From JAICJR01 sp963848495 (lineage in GTDB: Bacteria; Actinomycetota; Thermoleophilia; Solirubrobacterales; Thermoleophilaceae): a stretch of 64,000 nucleotides of DNA. The notes under the pieces are model-generated. The model made no database searches. It worked only from the letters and a program-made list of their open reading frames with translations, and was not told where the DNA came from. Location of the stretch: the NCBI GenBank assembly GCA_963848495.1, contig CAWKDV010000004.1, forward strand, positions 992,001 to 1,056,000, in the 5' to 3' direction. Shown piece by piece: positions 24,461 to 32,830 of this stretch (position 1 is its first letter; the number at the start of each line of letters is the position of its first letter). A program made the position numbers and the translations under genes.

Positions 24461-25111
24461 ATGGAATCAGCAGCGGTCCGCCAGCCGGGGGCGCCCGTCA
24501 GCGACGAGGCGTCATCGGGCGGCATCACGCGCGCAGGCGGGTGGGCTCCGGCGGATCCGGCGCCGCTCGGCCTGGCCGGCTTTGCCCTGACGACGTTCGT
24601 GCTGAGCATGTTCAACGCCAACCTCGTCAGCTCCGGCGGCGAGCCGGTCGTGCTGGGGCTCGCGCTCGCCTACGGGGGGCTGGCACAGCTCCTGGCAGGC
24701 ATGTGGGAGTTCCGCACCGGCAACACGTTCGGAGCGGTGGCATTCACGTCCTACGGTGCGTTCTGGATCTCCTTCTGGGCGCTCGTGACGTTCTTCGTCG
24801 GGAAGATCCCGGCGGCCGACGTCGGCCATGCGGTCGGCCTCTACCTCTGGGGCTGGGGCATCTTCACCACCTACATGTTCGTGGCCTCGCTGCGGACGAC
24901 GGGGGCGGTGGCGGTGGTGTTCGCCCTGCTGGCGACGACGTTCATCCTGCTCGGGATCGGCAACTCGGGCGGGCACGAGAACGTGATCCACTGGGGCGGC
25001 TATATCGGTCTCGCCACGGCCGCGGCGGCCTGGTACACGTCGTTCGCCGCGGTGCTCAACCACACGTTCAAACGAACGATCCTGCCGGTCGTGCCGCTGG
25101 CCGATCGGTGA
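24461..25111 (+). CDS. Acetate uptake transporter, SatP/GPR1/YaaH family
   Basis: A 216-residue membrane protein with six helices. DPAPLGLAGFALTTFVLSM carries the family signature (usually NPAPLGL; here Asp replaces Asn), and GGLAQLLAGMWEFRTGNTFG is the conserved second region. These proteins form hexameric acetate/succinate channels. ATG 24461 has AAGGAGAGG just upstream; an open frame from 24257 is ignored. It precedes acetyl-CoA synthetase by 75 bases, forming an acetate uptake and activation unit. Confidence 0.92.
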   Translation: MESAAVRQPGAPVSDEASSGGITRAGGWAPADPAPLGLAGFALTTFVLSMFNANLVSSGGEPVVLGLALAYGGLAQLLAGMWEFRTGNTFGAVAFTSYGAFWISFWALVTFFVGKIPAADVGHAVGLYLWGWGIFTTYMFVASLRTTGAVAVVFALLATTFILLGIGNSGGHENVIHWGGYIGLATAAAAWYTSFAAVLNHTFKRTILPVVPLADR

Positions 25112-25186
25112 TGCCACGGGGCGCGAGCCGCTTTCTCGGCGGCTCGCGCCCCGTCCTCCCGCCGCCCGCCGAGAAAGGACCGAGAC

Positions 25187-27199
25187 GTGACCGACGGAGA
25201 CGCCGTACGCATGGGCGAGACCGCTGAGAGCGCGGCCGCCGAGATCGAGGTGCTCGCCAAGGTGGGGCGCTCGTTTCCCCCGCCCGAGGCGTTCAAGGCA
25301 CAGGCGCTGATCACGGACGACTCGCTCTACCGGGCCGCCGAGGAGGACTTCGAGGGCTTCTGGCTGGAGCAGGCCAAGAGCTTCGTGGACTGGTTCAGCG
25401 AGCCGACCCGCTCGCTCGAGTGGGACCCGCCTCACTGCACCTGGTTCGCCGACGGCGAGCTGAACGTCTCCTACAACTGCCTCGACAAGCACGTCGAGGC
25501 CGGCCGCGGCGACAAGGTCGCCTACCACTTCGTTCCGGAGCCGGTGGAAGAGGAGCCGCGGCCGATCACGTTCGCGGAGCTCAAGGACGAGGTCTGCCGC
25601 TTCGCGAACGCGCTGCTCGAACTGGGAGTGAAGAAGGGCGACCGCGTCGGCATCTACATGGGCATGGTCCCGGAGCTGCCCATCGCGATGCTCGCCTGCG
25701 CGCGGATCGGAGCTCCGCACGTGGTGGTGTTCGGCGGCTTCTCGGCGGAGTCGCTCGGGGAGCGGATGGACTCGACCGGCGCCACCCTGCTGATCACGCA
25801 GGACGAGGCCCGGCGCAAGGGTGGCCTGATCCCGCTCAAGCAGATCGCCGACCAGGCGCTCGCCCACCACGCGCCGAGCGTCAAGAACATGGTCGTGCTG
25901 CAGCGGACGGGCGCCGGGGTGCCGATGACGGAGGGGCGGGACGCCTACTGGCACGACCTTGTCGAGGAACAGTCCAGCGATTGCGAGCCGGCCCGCTGCA
26001 ACGCCGAGGACGTCCTATACCTCCTGCACACCTCCGGCACCACGGCAAAGCCGAAGGCAGCGCAGCACACCACCGGTGGCTACCTGACCTACGTCTCAGC
26101 CACGCACAAGTGGATCTTCGACATCCACGACGACGACGTCTGGTGGTGCGCCGCGGACGTGGGCTGGGTCACCGGCCACAGCTACATCGTGTACGGCCCG
26201 CTCAACAACGGCACCACCGGCGTGCTCTACGAGGGCGACCCGACCTTCCCGGAAATCGACCGCCACTGGTCGATCATCGAGCAGTTCAAGGTCACCCAGT
26301 ACTACACCGCGCCGACTCTGATCCGTTCCTTCATCAAGGCCGGCCCGGAGCCGCCGGCACGGCACGACCTCTCGTCGCTCAAGCTGCTCGGCACGGTCGG
26401 CGAGCCGATCAACCCCGAGGCCTGGCTCTGGTACTGGCGCTACATCGGCGGCGAGCGCTGCCCGGTGGTGGACACCTGGTGGCAGACTGAGACCGGCGGA
26501 ATCCTGATCTCCCCGCTGCCCGGCGTCACAACGCTCAAGCCGGGCTCGGCAACCCTGCCGATGCCGGGGGTGCGGCCGGCGATCCTCGACGACCAGGGGC
26601 GCGAGGTGCCGCAGGGCCAGGGCGGCTTCCTGGTGATCAAGAAGCCTTGGCCGGGCATCTTCCGCACGCTCTGGGACGACGACGAGCGCTACGTGGCCAA
26701 CTACTTCTCGAAGTACGACCCCGACACGTATTTCGTGGGCGACGGCGCTCGCCAGGACGGCGACGGCTATTACTGGCTGCTCGGCCGGATCGACGACGTG
26801 ATGAACGTGTCGGGCCACCGTCTGTCGACGATCGAGCTCGAGTCCGCGCTCGTCGCCCACGAGGCGGTGGCCGAGGCCGCCGCGGCGGCGGCGCCCGACG
26901 ATCTCACCGGGCAGACGCCGCTCTGCTTCGTGATCCTCAAGAGCGGCTATGAGCCATCGGACGAGCTCGCGGCCGAGCTGCGCGAATGGGTCGGCGAGCA
27001 GATCGGCAAGATCGCCCGCCCAAAGGCCGTGATCTTCAGCCCAGACCTGCCGAAGACGCGCTCCGGAAAGATCATGCGCCGCCTGCTCAAGGACATCGCC
27101 GAGGGACAGGACCTCGGGGACACGACCACGCTGCGCGACCCGGAGGTCGTCGAGGAGCTGAAGACGCAGGCGGACAGCCTGCTCGGGCGCGGCGGGTAG
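25187..27199 (+). CDS. acsA: Acetyl-CoA synthetase
   Basis: A 670-residue AMP-forming acetate-CoA ligase (ANL superfamily). Visible are the P-loop-like LLHTSGTTAKPKA, WWCAADVGWVTGHSYI, TVGEPINPEAW, DTWWQTETGG, and the C-terminal catalytic lysine in KTRSGKIMRR, a known site of regulatory acetylation. Length fits the family (~650). GTG 25187 follows AAGGA; ATG 25211 is an alternative. It lies next to SatP, ActP and a LytTR system, so the local pathway is acetate to acetyl-CoA. Confidence 0.96.
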   Translation: MTDGDAVRMGETAESAAAEIEVLAKVGRSFPPPEAFKAQALITDDSLYRAAEEDFEGFWLEQAKSFVDWFSEPTRSLEWDPPHCTWFADGELNVSYNCLDKHVEAGRGDKVAYHFVPEPVEEEPRPITFAELKDEVCRFANALLELGVKKGDRVGIYMGMVPELPIAMLACARIGAPHVVVFGGFSAESLGERMDSTGATLLITQDEARRKGGLIPLKQIADQALAHHAPSVKNMVVLQRTGAGVPMTEGRDAYWHDLVEEQSSDCEPARCNAEDVLYLLHTSGTTAKPKAAQHTTGGYLTYVSATHKWIFDIHDDDVWWCAADVGWVTGHSYIVYGPLNNGTTGVLYEGDPTFPEIDRHWSIIEQFKVTQYYTAPTLIRSFIKAGPEPPARHDLSSLKLLGTVGEPINPEAWLWYWRYIGGERCPVVDTWWQTETGGILISPLPGVTTLKPGSATLPMPGVRPAILDDQGREVPQGQGGFLVIKKPWPGIFRTLWDDDERYVANYFSKYDPDTYFVGDGARQDGDGYYWLLGRIDDVMNVSGHRLSTIELESALVAHEAVAEAAAAAAPDDLTGQTPLCFVILKSGYEPSDELAAELREWVGEQIGKIARPKAVIFSPDLPKTRSGKIMRRLLKDIAEGQDLGDTTTLRDPEVVEELKTQADSLLGRGG

Positions 27200-27207
27200 C
27201 CCGCCGC
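27189..27207. terminator. Hairpin at convergent gene ends
   Basis: GCGGCGGG-TAG-CCCGCCGC is a perfect 8-bp stem covering the acsA stop codon and reaching the stop of the opposing permease. It has no T tract, so termination strength is uncertain. Confidence 0.5.
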
Positions 27208-28009
27208 TACGCGCGCCGAGTGCGCAGCGTGAAGATCACGAGCCCCGCGCCGGCGAGCGCGACCGCCCAGGCCAGACCGATCGCAAGGTCCGCGACCAGC
27301 CAGCTGCCGCGGAACGACGCTGCCGTCGCGAACTGCATCGGGCCGAACGAGGGGAAGTAGGCGAGCAGCGGCTTGTTGGCGACGGGGTTCCCCACCGGGT
27401 TCTGGAGGAAGGTGTCCATCAGGCTGCCCATGATGATCAGGAAGAAGCCCTCCAGGTCGCCCTTCACGGTCACGCCGAGGAGCAGCCCGAGCGCGCCGTA
27501 CTCGAGCGCGATCATCACGAACGCCGCGGCGATCGCGCCGAGGCCCGCCGGCGACGGGCGCCAGAACCCGAGCAGGACCAGCGCCGCGTAGATCCCGACG
27601 GCGGTCGCAACGGTGCAGACCGCCACGCCCTTGGCCCCGATCAGCCCGGGCTGCCTGTAACCGCAGAAGACGAGCCGCCGGTCGAACGGAAGCGCACGCC
27701 TGACCGCCGCGAACACCGCAAAGCCGACGATCAGCGTCAGCGCGTTCAGCCCGGCGGTAATGAGCGACAGGTGGCGTCCGTCGACCCGCAGGATCTGCCC
27801 CGTCGAGAACAGCCGGAAGCTCAGCGGATCGTGCGGAACGATCGCCATCATGAGCGCGTACCTGGCGGGCACGAAGGCGACGAGCAGGATGCCCGCCAGC
27901 CGGCCTCCGCGATCAGAGCCACCGCGGCGGCCGCCAGCCGTTCGCGTGGCCGAGCGTCCGCAGGCGACGGCGCGGCGCCGGTTGGTTCTTGGGCGGTTGC
28001 CTTGGGCAT
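27207..28009 (-). pseudogene. ABC-2-type membrane protein, probable single-base frameshift
   Basis: A membrane protein with about six helices (e.g. LITAGLNALTLIVGFAVFAA, IGAKGVAVCTVATAVGIYAA), like ABC-2-type permease subunits. The frame that encodes it continues upstream as non-protein-like sequence. In another frame ATG 28009 starts MPKATAQEPTGAAP and leads to RLAAAAVALIAEAG. Adding one base near 27898-27905 joins this to LAGILLVAFVPARYALMM as one continuous helix. The gene thus looks intact except for a missing base. No partner ATPase is nearby. Confidence 0.6.
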
Positions 28010-28130
28010 CTGTCCCAACGTTGAGCCCGTCACCGCCGCCCTTCAAGCTCGTCTGTGCGTGCGCAGACATCCGCCGGTCACCTTCCAGGTGTCCGAGTAC
28101 AAGCCGGTGGCGGCACCATGAGGGGAGCAA

Positions 28131-28481
28131 TCCGGACCGCTCCGCTCAGCTCTGCGTGAAGTTAATGCTTCACACCTTTGATCGGCGCTTTGGGAGCCGC
28201 GTACACGGGAACGCGGCTCCCCGCGCCGAGGATCTGCCAGGTACGCCTCCACGGCGGAGCCCGGGGCTCGATTCCCAACATGCGGGCGCTGTCGCAACGA
28301 ACGCGGCAGATCGATGGGGCCACTGCATGTCATAACCGAGCAATTTCCTCAGCGCGAGCCCCGATGTATGTGCACTGACCATCGAGCGCTACTCATCGAC
28401 GAGCTCGCGGTTAGACGCACCATCCACCTTGCTGAACTGGGGTCGCCGCTGGGAGGCGGCCCAGGCCGAAGGACCCATCTC
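28131..28481. other. Intergenic region with two hairpins, no gene seen
   Basis: Contains GTGAAG-TTAATG-CTTCAC (28156-28173) and an 11-bp perfect stem GGGAGCCGCGT/ACGCGGCTCCC with 8-base loop (28192-28221). It also holds GTATGTGCACTGAC (28366-28379), which matches the GTAnGnGCnCnTAC operator with one mismatch. No coding frame has protein character. Confidence 0.45.
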
Positions 28482-28525
28482 GTGGGGCGAATCGCCGCCA
28501 GGCGTAGCGCGACTCTTTCCACGTT

Positions 28526-29251
28526 GTGGCGGGCGCCGCAACAGCCGCGCCGGCACTCGTCCTGCCCGCGGCCGCGCTCGCGCAGTTCGGAGACGTACCG
28601 CTACATAAGGGCTCGCGCGGACACGACGTGCGCGTCCTTCAGTCATGGCTCGGACAGCTCGGCTACCCGACGGCGGTCGACGGCACCTTCGGCCGACGAA
28701 CCGAGCGGGCGGTCCGACGGTTCGAGCGCCACGAGCGCCTGTCGGTGAACGGCGTGGTCAGCCGCTCCGACGGGGCGCTGATGCGCAGACTGATCGCCCC
28801 GGCCGTGTCGACGCCCGAGGTCCCGACCGTGAACGGCGACAAGGCCGTGCTCTCGGCCGATGGTCGCACCGCCCTGGCGCCCGCGAGCGCGCCCGAGCCG
28901 GTCCGTCAGGTGATCGCCGCCGCCAACGAGATCACGGACACTCCCTACCGCTACGGCGGCGGTCACGGAGCAGGCTTCGACGACACAGCCTTCGACTGCT
29001 CCGGGTTGGTCAGCCACGCCCTGCACGGCGGGGCGCTTCTAAAGCGTCCGATGTCATCCAGCGAGCTCGAACAGTGGGGCTCAGCCGGCCGCGGCAGCTG
29101 GATCACGGTCTACGCGAACGCCGGCCACGCGTACATGGTCGTGGCGGGGCTGCGCTTCGATACGTCCGGCCAGGGAGAGGAAGGGCCTCGGTGGCGTCCA
29201 CACCATCGCTCGAGCCGTGGCTATGTGACGCGGCACCCCGACGGGCTCTGA
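28526..29251 (+). CDS. Peptidoglycan-binding NlpC/P60 endopeptidase (signal peptide apparently split by a frameshift)
   Basis: A cell-wall hydrolase. A PG_binding_1 domain (GSRGHDVRVLQSWLGQLGYP) is followed by an NlpC/P60 (C40) domain with Cys in FDCSGLVSHAL and His in NAGHAYMVV. The frame opens with a hydrophobic signal core (ALVLPAAALA) but no basic n-region. In another frame GTG 28482, behind AAGGA, encodes GRIAARRSATLSTL, and one extra base at ~28525 would join both into a perfect signal peptide. The true start is therefore probably 28482 with a missing base, real or a sequencing error. Confidence 0.82.
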   Translation: MAGAATAAPALVLPAAALAQFGDVPLHKGSRGHDVRVLQSWLGQLGYPTAVDGTFGRRTERAVRRFERHERLSVNGVVSRSDGALMRRLIAPAVSTPEVPTVNGDKAVLSADGRTALAPASAPEPVRQVIAAANEITDTPYRYGGGHGAGFDDTAFDCSGLVSHALHGGALLKRPMSSSELEQWGSAGRGSWITVYANAGHAYMVVAGLRFDTSGQGEEGPRWRPHHRSSRGYVTRHPDGL

Positions 29252-29262
29252 TCCGCGCCGCC

Positions 29263-29694
29263 CTACCACTTGCGCCCCAGGCAGCCTCCTCCGCTGCCGG
29301 TGCACGAGCGAGTGACCGCCCCGCTCCGAGCGTCCTTCTTGATCTTGAACGTGTTGCCGGAGCGTGACTTGGCCACCACCGTGTAGCCACCGTCGCTCAC
29401 GGCGCTGACGCGGACCTGTCCGGCCTTGGACCCGAGACCGAGGCCAGTCTGGCCGCTCACGCAGCTGCCCCCGCTCCCCGAGCCCTTGTACGTCTGGTTG
29501 TCGGGGTAGCACGCCTCCAGTTGGGTCATCAGGTTGCGGGCGTCCGACTTGGCACTGGCATCGCGGGCCTTGCCGGGGTCGTCGGCGAACACCGGCAGGG
29601 CGATCGCGGCGAGGATGCCGATGATCGCCACAACGACCAGCAGCTCCATGAGCGTGAAGCCGGATTCATCGCGGATTTCCAGCGAAGAACGCAT
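29263..29694 (-). CDS. Type IV pilin-like / pseudopilin protein
   Basis: A 143-residue protein with a class III prepilin signal: short basic leader ending in G, then FTLMELLVVVAIIGILAAIA, with Glu at position +5. The C-terminal domain is small, with cysteines (CYPDNQ, GSCVSG, RSCTG, GGCLG) and likely disulfides. It would be processed by a prepilin peptidase and sit in the membrane or a fibre. No other pilus gene is in the window. A near-palindrome GTCAGCGCGCTTAC lies 48 bases upstream. Confidence 0.85.
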   Translation of the reverse strand: MRSSLEIRDESGFTLMELLVVVAIIGILAAIALPVFADDPGKARDASAKSDARNLMTQLEACYPDNQTYKGSGSGGSCVSGQTGLGLGSKAGQVRVSAVSDGGYTVVAKSRSGNTFKIKKDARSGAVTRSCTGSGGGCLGRKW

Positions 29695-29915
29695 GGGTAG
29701 CGGCTGTATCGCGCTCGTGCCATCAGCCCTTGAGGGGGTGTGTCAGCGCGCTTACCAGCTCGCCTTGCCGGGGTGGCCGTGCGCGGCTACGCTTGGGCGC
29801 GGTGCGCCGGGAAGGCTGGTCGGCTAGGTCGACCATGCGCCTGAGCTCCCACATCCCGCACCGGCCCCATCCCACGACAGCGGCGTCGGGTTTCGCCGGC
29901 CGAGACGATCCGCTG

Positions 29916-30488
29916 ATGCGAACGGCCGAGTGGCGGCGCGTCGTACGCAGGGATGCGCTTGCGCTGCTCGGGCTGCTGGCGGCGGGCGCCACGCTTCTCG
30001 CCGCGCGGGTGCCCGCAGCCGCCTCACTGATCGGCGTCACCGCCGCTGGGCTCGCGTTAGCAGCGCTCGCTCACGCCGGCCTGCGCAGCTCGGAACGGGC
30101 CAGGGCTCGCGCTCTGATCCTCGAAGGCCGTGCCGTATCTGCGTCCCCTGCCTTCGACCGCGAGTGCCGTCGACTACGCAAGCGGTGCCCCCACCTCGCC
30201 GACAATCTCGAGGTCATCGCCGCCACGGCCGACAGGCCGAGATGGCTGGTTCGCGGAAGCCGCCCCCTCTTTCGTGTGAACGTCGTGGCCGCGGTGGTGC
30301 CTCAGCTGCGAGAGCTCGCCGAGCTTCTCAGGAGGGAGCACGCGCCGCTGCGAGGTGTCGTCCTCGTGACGCGCCTGCTCGAAGAGGGCGACTCGGCGCT
30401 GTACGGCGACGACCCTGTTCAATTGGCGGAGATCCTCGGCCGGATCCGCTTCGCGCTCGCCTCACCTCCCGGCGGCCGCGGCCGCTGA
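29916..30488 (+). CDS. Hypothetical membrane protein
   Basis: About 190 residues from ATG 29916 (ATG 29835 is also in frame). Two adjacent helices near the N-terminus (LALLGLLAAGATLLAARV and SLIGVTAAGLALAALAHAGL) are followed by a cytosolic domain of ~120 residues with RECRRLRKRCPHLADNLEVI. No family is recognised. A strong GC hairpin (30474-30500) overlaps the end. Confidence 0.5.
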   Translation: MRTAEWRRVVRRDALALLGLLAAGATLLAARVPAAASLIGVTAAGLALAALAHAGLRSSERARARALILEGRAVSASPAFDRECRRLRKRCPHLADNLEVIAATADRPRWLVRGSRPLFRVNVVAAVVPQLRELAELLRREHAPLRGVVLVTRLLEEGDSALYGDDPVQLAEILGRIRFALASPPGGRGR

Positions 30489-30500
30489 CCGGCCGCGGCC
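30474..30500 (+). terminator. GC-rich hairpin at gene end
   Basis: GGCCGCGGCCG-CTGAC-CGGCCGCGGCC, an 11-bp stem across the stop codon of the preceding gene. It has no T tract. Confidence 0.45.
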
Positions 30501-30544
30501 CCTGGGAGGGTCGGGCGCGCGCCCAGATGGATAACCGCTGAGGG

Positions 30545-30587
30545 GCGCCTGTGTAGCGCCCGCTGGTACCAGCGCTTACACGGGCGC
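30545..30587. terminator. Long inverted repeat between convergent genes
   Basis: GCGCCTGTGTAGCGC on the left pairs with the complement in GCGCTTACACGGGCGC on the right, and the centre GCTGGTACCAGC is itself a perfect palindrome. It lies where two genes converge and overlaps the stop of the GNAT-VOC gene, fitting a bidirectional terminator. Confidence 0.5.
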
Positions 30588-31466
30588 GTAGGGGCCGGCG
30601 TGGTCCGGATTACGGCCCCAGCGCTCGGGGACGAGGACCACGCGGAAGCCGTCGGGATCCTCGAAGGTCAGGCCGTGCTCGGCCCAGTAGGGGTTGGCCG
30701 GGGCGACCGGGTCGGCGCCGAGCCGCGCGGCCGTCGTGCTCACGGCCTCCTCGTCGCCCAGGTAGAGGACGAGCAGCGACTCGGGGTGGGGCTCGGGGGC
30801 GCCGTGCGCGCCGCCCGTGGTCAGCTCGAGGTGGGTGCCGCTGCCCGGCAGCTCGAGGAACACGCCGTCATAGCCCTCGTGATCGCGAAAGCCGCCTACC
30901 TGAACGAGTCCGAGGCCGTCCCGGTAGAACGCCGCCACCTCCTCGAGCCGGTCGGTGTGCCGCGCCACCCGCAGCTGTATCGAGGGCGATGCCTCGCCGA
31001 GGGGCAGGTCGAGCCAGATTCGGTCGCGCAGCGGGATGCCGTCCACCTCGAGCCCCGGCCTGTAGCCGGTCGCGGCCGTGAAGGCGTCGCGCTCGATCGC
31101 GCGCATGCGGAAGCCCGCGCGCTGGTAGAAGCGCAGGTTCCCCGTGTCGGCCGCCGCGGTGGCGACCCGCAGCGACGACAGCGATCCCTCGCGCGCCAGT
31201 TCGATCGCGGCAGCCACGAGCGCCGCGCCGATCCCGCGCCGCTGGTGCGACTCGAGCACCGCCATGTTCTTGATCTCGGCCTCGCCGCCGCGTTCCGGCC
31301 CGGTGAGCTGGAGATGGCCCACCACCCGCCCGGCGCAGAGCGCGACCAGCACCTCGCCCTCGTCGATGTAGGAGTCGAGCTGGTCGCGCGAGTCCTCCGC
31401 CAGCTCGAACAGCGAGCGCAGTTCGCGGCGCGGACCCTCATGCAGCTCGACCCGTACCGCTTCCAC
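30576..31466 (-). CDS. GNAT acetyltransferase-VOC domain fusion
   Basis: A 296-residue two-domain protein. Residues ~1-155 are a GNAT N-acetyltransferase (acetyl-CoA loop SHQRRGIGAALVAAAI, then NLRFYQRAGFRM). Residues ~160-290 are a vicinal-oxygen-chelate (glyoxalase/YycE-like) domain (VAAFYRDGLGLVQVGGF, then HLELTTGG and LTFEDPDGFRVVLVPE). The two domains occur as separate proteins elsewhere; the fusion suggests they modify or bind the same small molecule. GTG 31466 is the start. Confidence 0.85.
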   Translation of the reverse strand: MEAVRVELHEGPRRELRSLFELAEDSRDQLDSYIDEGEVLVALCAGRVVGHLQLTGPERGGEAEIKNMAVLESHQRRGIGAALVAAAIELAREGSLSSLRVATAAADTGNLRFYQRAGFRMRAIERDAFTAATGYRPGLEVDGIPLRDRIWLDLPLGEASPSIQLRVARHTDRLEEVAAFYRDGLGLVQVGGFRDHEGYDGVFLELPGSGTHLELTTGGAHGAPEPHPESLLVLYLGDEEAVSTTAARLGADPVAPANPYWAEHGLTFEDPDGFRVVLVPERWGRNPDHAGPYAPV

Positions 31467-31498
31467 GACCGCTCAGTCGTCCGCGCGGCCCGCGCGTT

Positions 31499-32830
31499 TC
31501 ACCAGGTCGTGAAGAAGAGCAGCTCGACGGCCAGCGCCTGGGCCGCCAGCAGGAGCAGGATCAGGCGCAGGCGGCGCGGGTCGAGCCCGGCCGCGGCCGC
31601 CACGCACGCGAGCGGGACGAACGGGAGCCAGATCCGCTCGGTCTCCGCCTTCGTGAAGCCGAGCACTGCCGAGGCGAGCACGACGGCGGCCAGTGCGACG
31701 GCCGCCGGGTCGCGGGCCACGAGCGCCCGGAGCGCCGGGACGGCGAGCGCCAGCCCGAGCATCACGCCCCAGGCCGTGGGCGAGCCGAGCACCCAGAACC
31801 AGTACGGCCGGATCGACGCGATGCTGTGGTGGTACACGGAGCTGGTCGCCCGCAGCGCCCCGATCGCGTCGTAGCCCACCCACAGGGCCAGCGCGCCGTT
31901 GAAGGCCACGATAGCCAGCGCGCAGGCGAGGGCCATCAGCACCGCTCGGCGGAGGCCCTCGCGCCGCCACACGACGATGGCCGCCCAGGCGGGCAGCGCG
32001 AGCAGCAGCCAGGAGAAGAAGGCAGCCAGCGCGGCCAGGGCGGCGCCGGCAAGCCGGGGTGCCGCCCGAGGCCGCACCAGCAGGCACGCGGAGGCGAGGC
32101 CGAGGGAGGCGTACATGTAGTCCGCCGACGTCACGCCGTAGAGGAGCAGCGACGGTGCGAAGGCGGTCAGGAGGCCGGCGACGCGTCCGCGCTCCTCGCC
32201 GAGGAGCGTGCGCCCGAGGTCGTAGGCGAGCAGTGCCGTGAGGGCGCCGGCGCCAACGCACAGCGCGGCGAGCCCCCGCGCGCTCGAGATGTGCAGCAGG
32301 TGGAGCGTGAGCAGCAGTCCGGGCGGGTGCCCCGCGACGTTCACCGGCTCCGCCGGCACGAGCTCGGCGAAGCGGTCGAGGAAGAAGCGCACACCGTACG
32401 AGAGCGCCGGCAGGCCGGGGAGGTACTCGTTCGGCGCCTCGAACGAACCGTGCGGCGAGGTGTCGAAGATCGCGTACCAGTCGCGCACGCCGTTGCGGGC
32501 CAGGTTGAGCGCGAGCCCCAGGACGAGCGCCAGGGCGAACAGCGAGGCGGCGAAAATCGCCGGCCGGCGCAGCAAACCCACGAGCGGGGGCGCCCCAAGG
32601 GCCGCGCCGACGAGGACGAGCACGGATAGCGGCGCAAGTCCGCCCGCCCGCGGCGCCCAGCTGATCGCGAACGGCGGCAGCGCCGTGCCGAGCCGCCCGG
32701 TCGTCGCCTTGACCGCGAGTCCGGTGCACACGGTGATGACCCCGCCAAAGATGACGATTCGCGGAATCAGGCGCTCGCGCGCGGACGCGGCGAGCGCCGG
32801 GTGGAATGCTCGGCGGGTGACCGCCCGCAT
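31499..32830 (-). CDS. Polytopic membrane protein, glycosyltransferase-like (GT-C type)
   Basis: About 443 residues from ATG 32830 with ~11-12 helices. NEYLPGLPALSYGV and EPVNVAGHPPGLLLTLHLL lie in extracytoplasmic loops, as in GT-C type membrane mannosyltransferases, and WAISWAPR-like loops are acidic/basic. No catalytic residue can be fixed with certainty. The start overlaps the divergent lipoprotein GTG (32817) by 14 bases, so the exact start is doubtful. Possible role: cell-envelope glycan assembly. Confidence 0.65.
   Translation of the reverse strand: MRAVTRRAFHPALAASARERLIPRIVIFGGVITVCTGLAVKATTGRLGTALPPFAISWAPRAGGLAPLSVLVLVGAALGAPPLVGLLRRPAIFAASLFALALVLGLALNLARNGVRDWYAIFDTSPHGSFEAPNEYLPGLPALSYGVRFFLDRFAELVPAEPVNVAGHPPGLLLTLHLLHISSARGLAALCVGAGALTALLAYDLGRTLLGEERGRVAGLLTAFAPSLLLYGVTSADYMYASLGLASACLLVRPRAAPRLAGAALAALAAFFSWLLLALPAWAAIVVWRREGLRRAVLMALACALAIVAFNGALALWVGYDAIGALRATSSVYHHSIASIRPYWFWVLGSPTAWGVMLGLALAVPALRALVARDPAAVALAAVVLASAVLGFTKAETERIWLPFVPLACVAAAAGLDPRRLRLILLLLAAQALAVELLFFTTW

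Noticed and set aside
28290..28340. GCCACTG-like motif suggesting a cobalamin riboswitch
   Set aside because: The B12-box sequence and the other conserved stems are absent, and the neighbouring genes have no B12 link.
29712..29735. TGATGGC on the minus strand before the pilin gene, like the fluoride hallmark
   Set aside because: No matching upstream stem, no GAAC/AACC linker and no loop able to pair as a pseudoknot.
30566..30579. A further GTAnGnGCnCnTAC operator copy
   Set aside because: It is part of a larger 43-base inverted repeat between convergent genes, better explained as a terminator.
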